DNA of 64,000 nucleotides from assembly GCA_947501215.1 (NCBI GenBank), contig CANMUS010000006.1, positions 92,303 to 156,302 on the forward strand. Reading direction: 5' to 3'. Made by a program: the position numbers and the translations under genes. The notes under the pieces were generated by a model. It worked only from the letters and a program-made list of their open reading frames with translations. It was not told where the DNA came from and did no database searches. This document shows, piece after piece, positions 63,618 through 64,000 of this stretch (positions within the stretch are counted from its first letter, which is position 1; each line of letters opens with the position of its first letter). The DNA is from an uncultured Erythrobacter sp. GTDB lineage: Bacteria; Pseudomonadota; Alphaproteobacteria; Sphingomonadales; Sphingomonadaceae.

Positions 63618-64000
63618 CGGGCTTTGCGGAATTGCCTGCCTCTTGTGCAGAGCTTGTGTGCAAGTGTCCAGTGCATCCGCATATCGCTCCACAATCGCCA
63701 TAGTTGAGCTAGCTCAAGATAGCTGCCTAATTGGTAACCTTGGGGCGCGAGCGCTCGCACTTGATCTGGGGTTACGCGACCACGGAGTCGTTTGCGGCCG
63801 AACTGGATAACCAATGATCTGCGTCACTAAGCCTCGAGGGCAGCCCATTGCGTCGATCGTGCTCATGCGTAATGCACTGCTACCCAACGTCGGACCACGT
63901 GGGTCTGGAGTTTTCCGCCTTTCTGCACTGCTACCCAACGTCGGACCACGTGGGTCTGGAGTTTTCCGCCTTTCCCAGATCCGGTGGGCTGGTTGCACCG
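63518..64000. other. Gene-poor right end of the integrated element
   Basis: No credible gene is seen in this stretch. It holds a 45-nt hairpin-forming segment (63558-63602), the right copy of the 15-bp inverted repeat, and two tandem 51-bp units. Short open frames on both strands lack ribosome sites and family motifs. One minus-strand frame entering from the right edge encodes the repeat as a 17-residue duplication, and could be the end of a gene starting beyond the window. Confidence 0.6.
63873..63974. repeat. Tandem 51-bp direct repeat (two copies)
   Basis: Two identical contiguous 51-nt units, 63873-63923 and 63924-63974. Each contains the near-palindrome GGACCACGTGGGTC around a CACGTG core. 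The exact 51-nt length keeps a reading frame, so a coding or non-coding role is equally open. Confidence 0.9.

Noticed and set aside
63506..63814. A 102-codon minus-strand frame beyond the integrase gene.
   Set aside because: No ribosome-binding site or recognisable domain, and it crosses the inverted repeat and hairpin. It could not be supported as a gene.
63873..63974. CRISPR-like repeat array.
   Set aside because: The two 51-nt units are directly contiguous, with no spacers between them and no cas genes nearby.

Overview
The window looks like a chromosomal segment of a GC-rich alphaproteobacterium of the order Sphingomonadales, most likely family Erythrobacteraceae. This rests on gene content and order: an RcdA (DUF1465) homologue, DUF465 small proteins, a PTS-Ntr enzyme I, an Entner-Doudoroff operon, many TonB-dependent receptors and S9 peptidases, and a rhodopsin-blh pair. 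No 16S or other phylogenetic marker is present, so the family assignment is an inference. Coding density is very high, and many neighbouring genes overlap by 4 nt (ATGA).

Layout. 1-2600: 5'-truncated beta-propeller/amidohydrolase. 2656-12821: a leftward chemosensory operon cheA-cheW-cheY-cheB-cheR, a GGDEF-EAL protein and two methyl-accepting receptors. No flagellar gene is visible in it. 12868-20073: MATE exporter, an orphan 2Fe-2S subunit, a TonB receptor behind two Fur-box-like sites, arsC, a structured inverted-repeat element, an MFS transporter and a PmtA-like methyltransferase. 20081-26631: a YciC-like membrane protein, lipB plus a small lipoprotein, an old-yellow-enzyme, a DMT transporter and two overlapping DUF2254 genes. 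26812-28502: an NTQ-motif microbial rhodopsin (predicted light-driven inward chloride pump) overlapping a Brp/Blh beta-carotene cleavage gene that would supply retinal.

28504-42750: S9 peptidase, nadA, a membrane protein, a DUF4230 protein, an MBL hydrolase, glpK, rcdA, two divergent DUF465 genes, ptsP, a RodZ-like protein, a CpoB-like protein, tilS without a canonical start codon, and an L,D-transpeptidase. 42826-47653: Entner-Doudoroff operon zwf-edd-glk-eda (leftward, overlapping, no pgl). 47738-55841: a transglutaminase-like protein, an 11-codon Trp-rich micro-ORF with a perfect Shine-Dalgarno and its own terminator, a CHASE2-(degenerate GGDEF)-EAL protein, rimO, a K+ channel-like protein, an NlpD-like factor and surE. 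55952-62097: serS, a sulfotransferase, a second large TonB receptor with a divergent TetR regulator, and a small glycine-rich protein.

62165-64000: left end of an integrated element. It has the 3' half of a tRNA-Val(CAC), a tyrosine recombinase framed by a 15-bp inverted repeat, and two tandem 51-bp repeats at the right edge.

The most notable items are the NTQ rhodopsin-blh cassette, the Trp-rich micro-ORF, the symmetrical hairpin element at 17787-17915, the start-less tilS, the chemosensory/c-di-GMP cluster, and the tRNA-borne integration boundary. Domain calls come from reading motifs by eye. No database search was possible.
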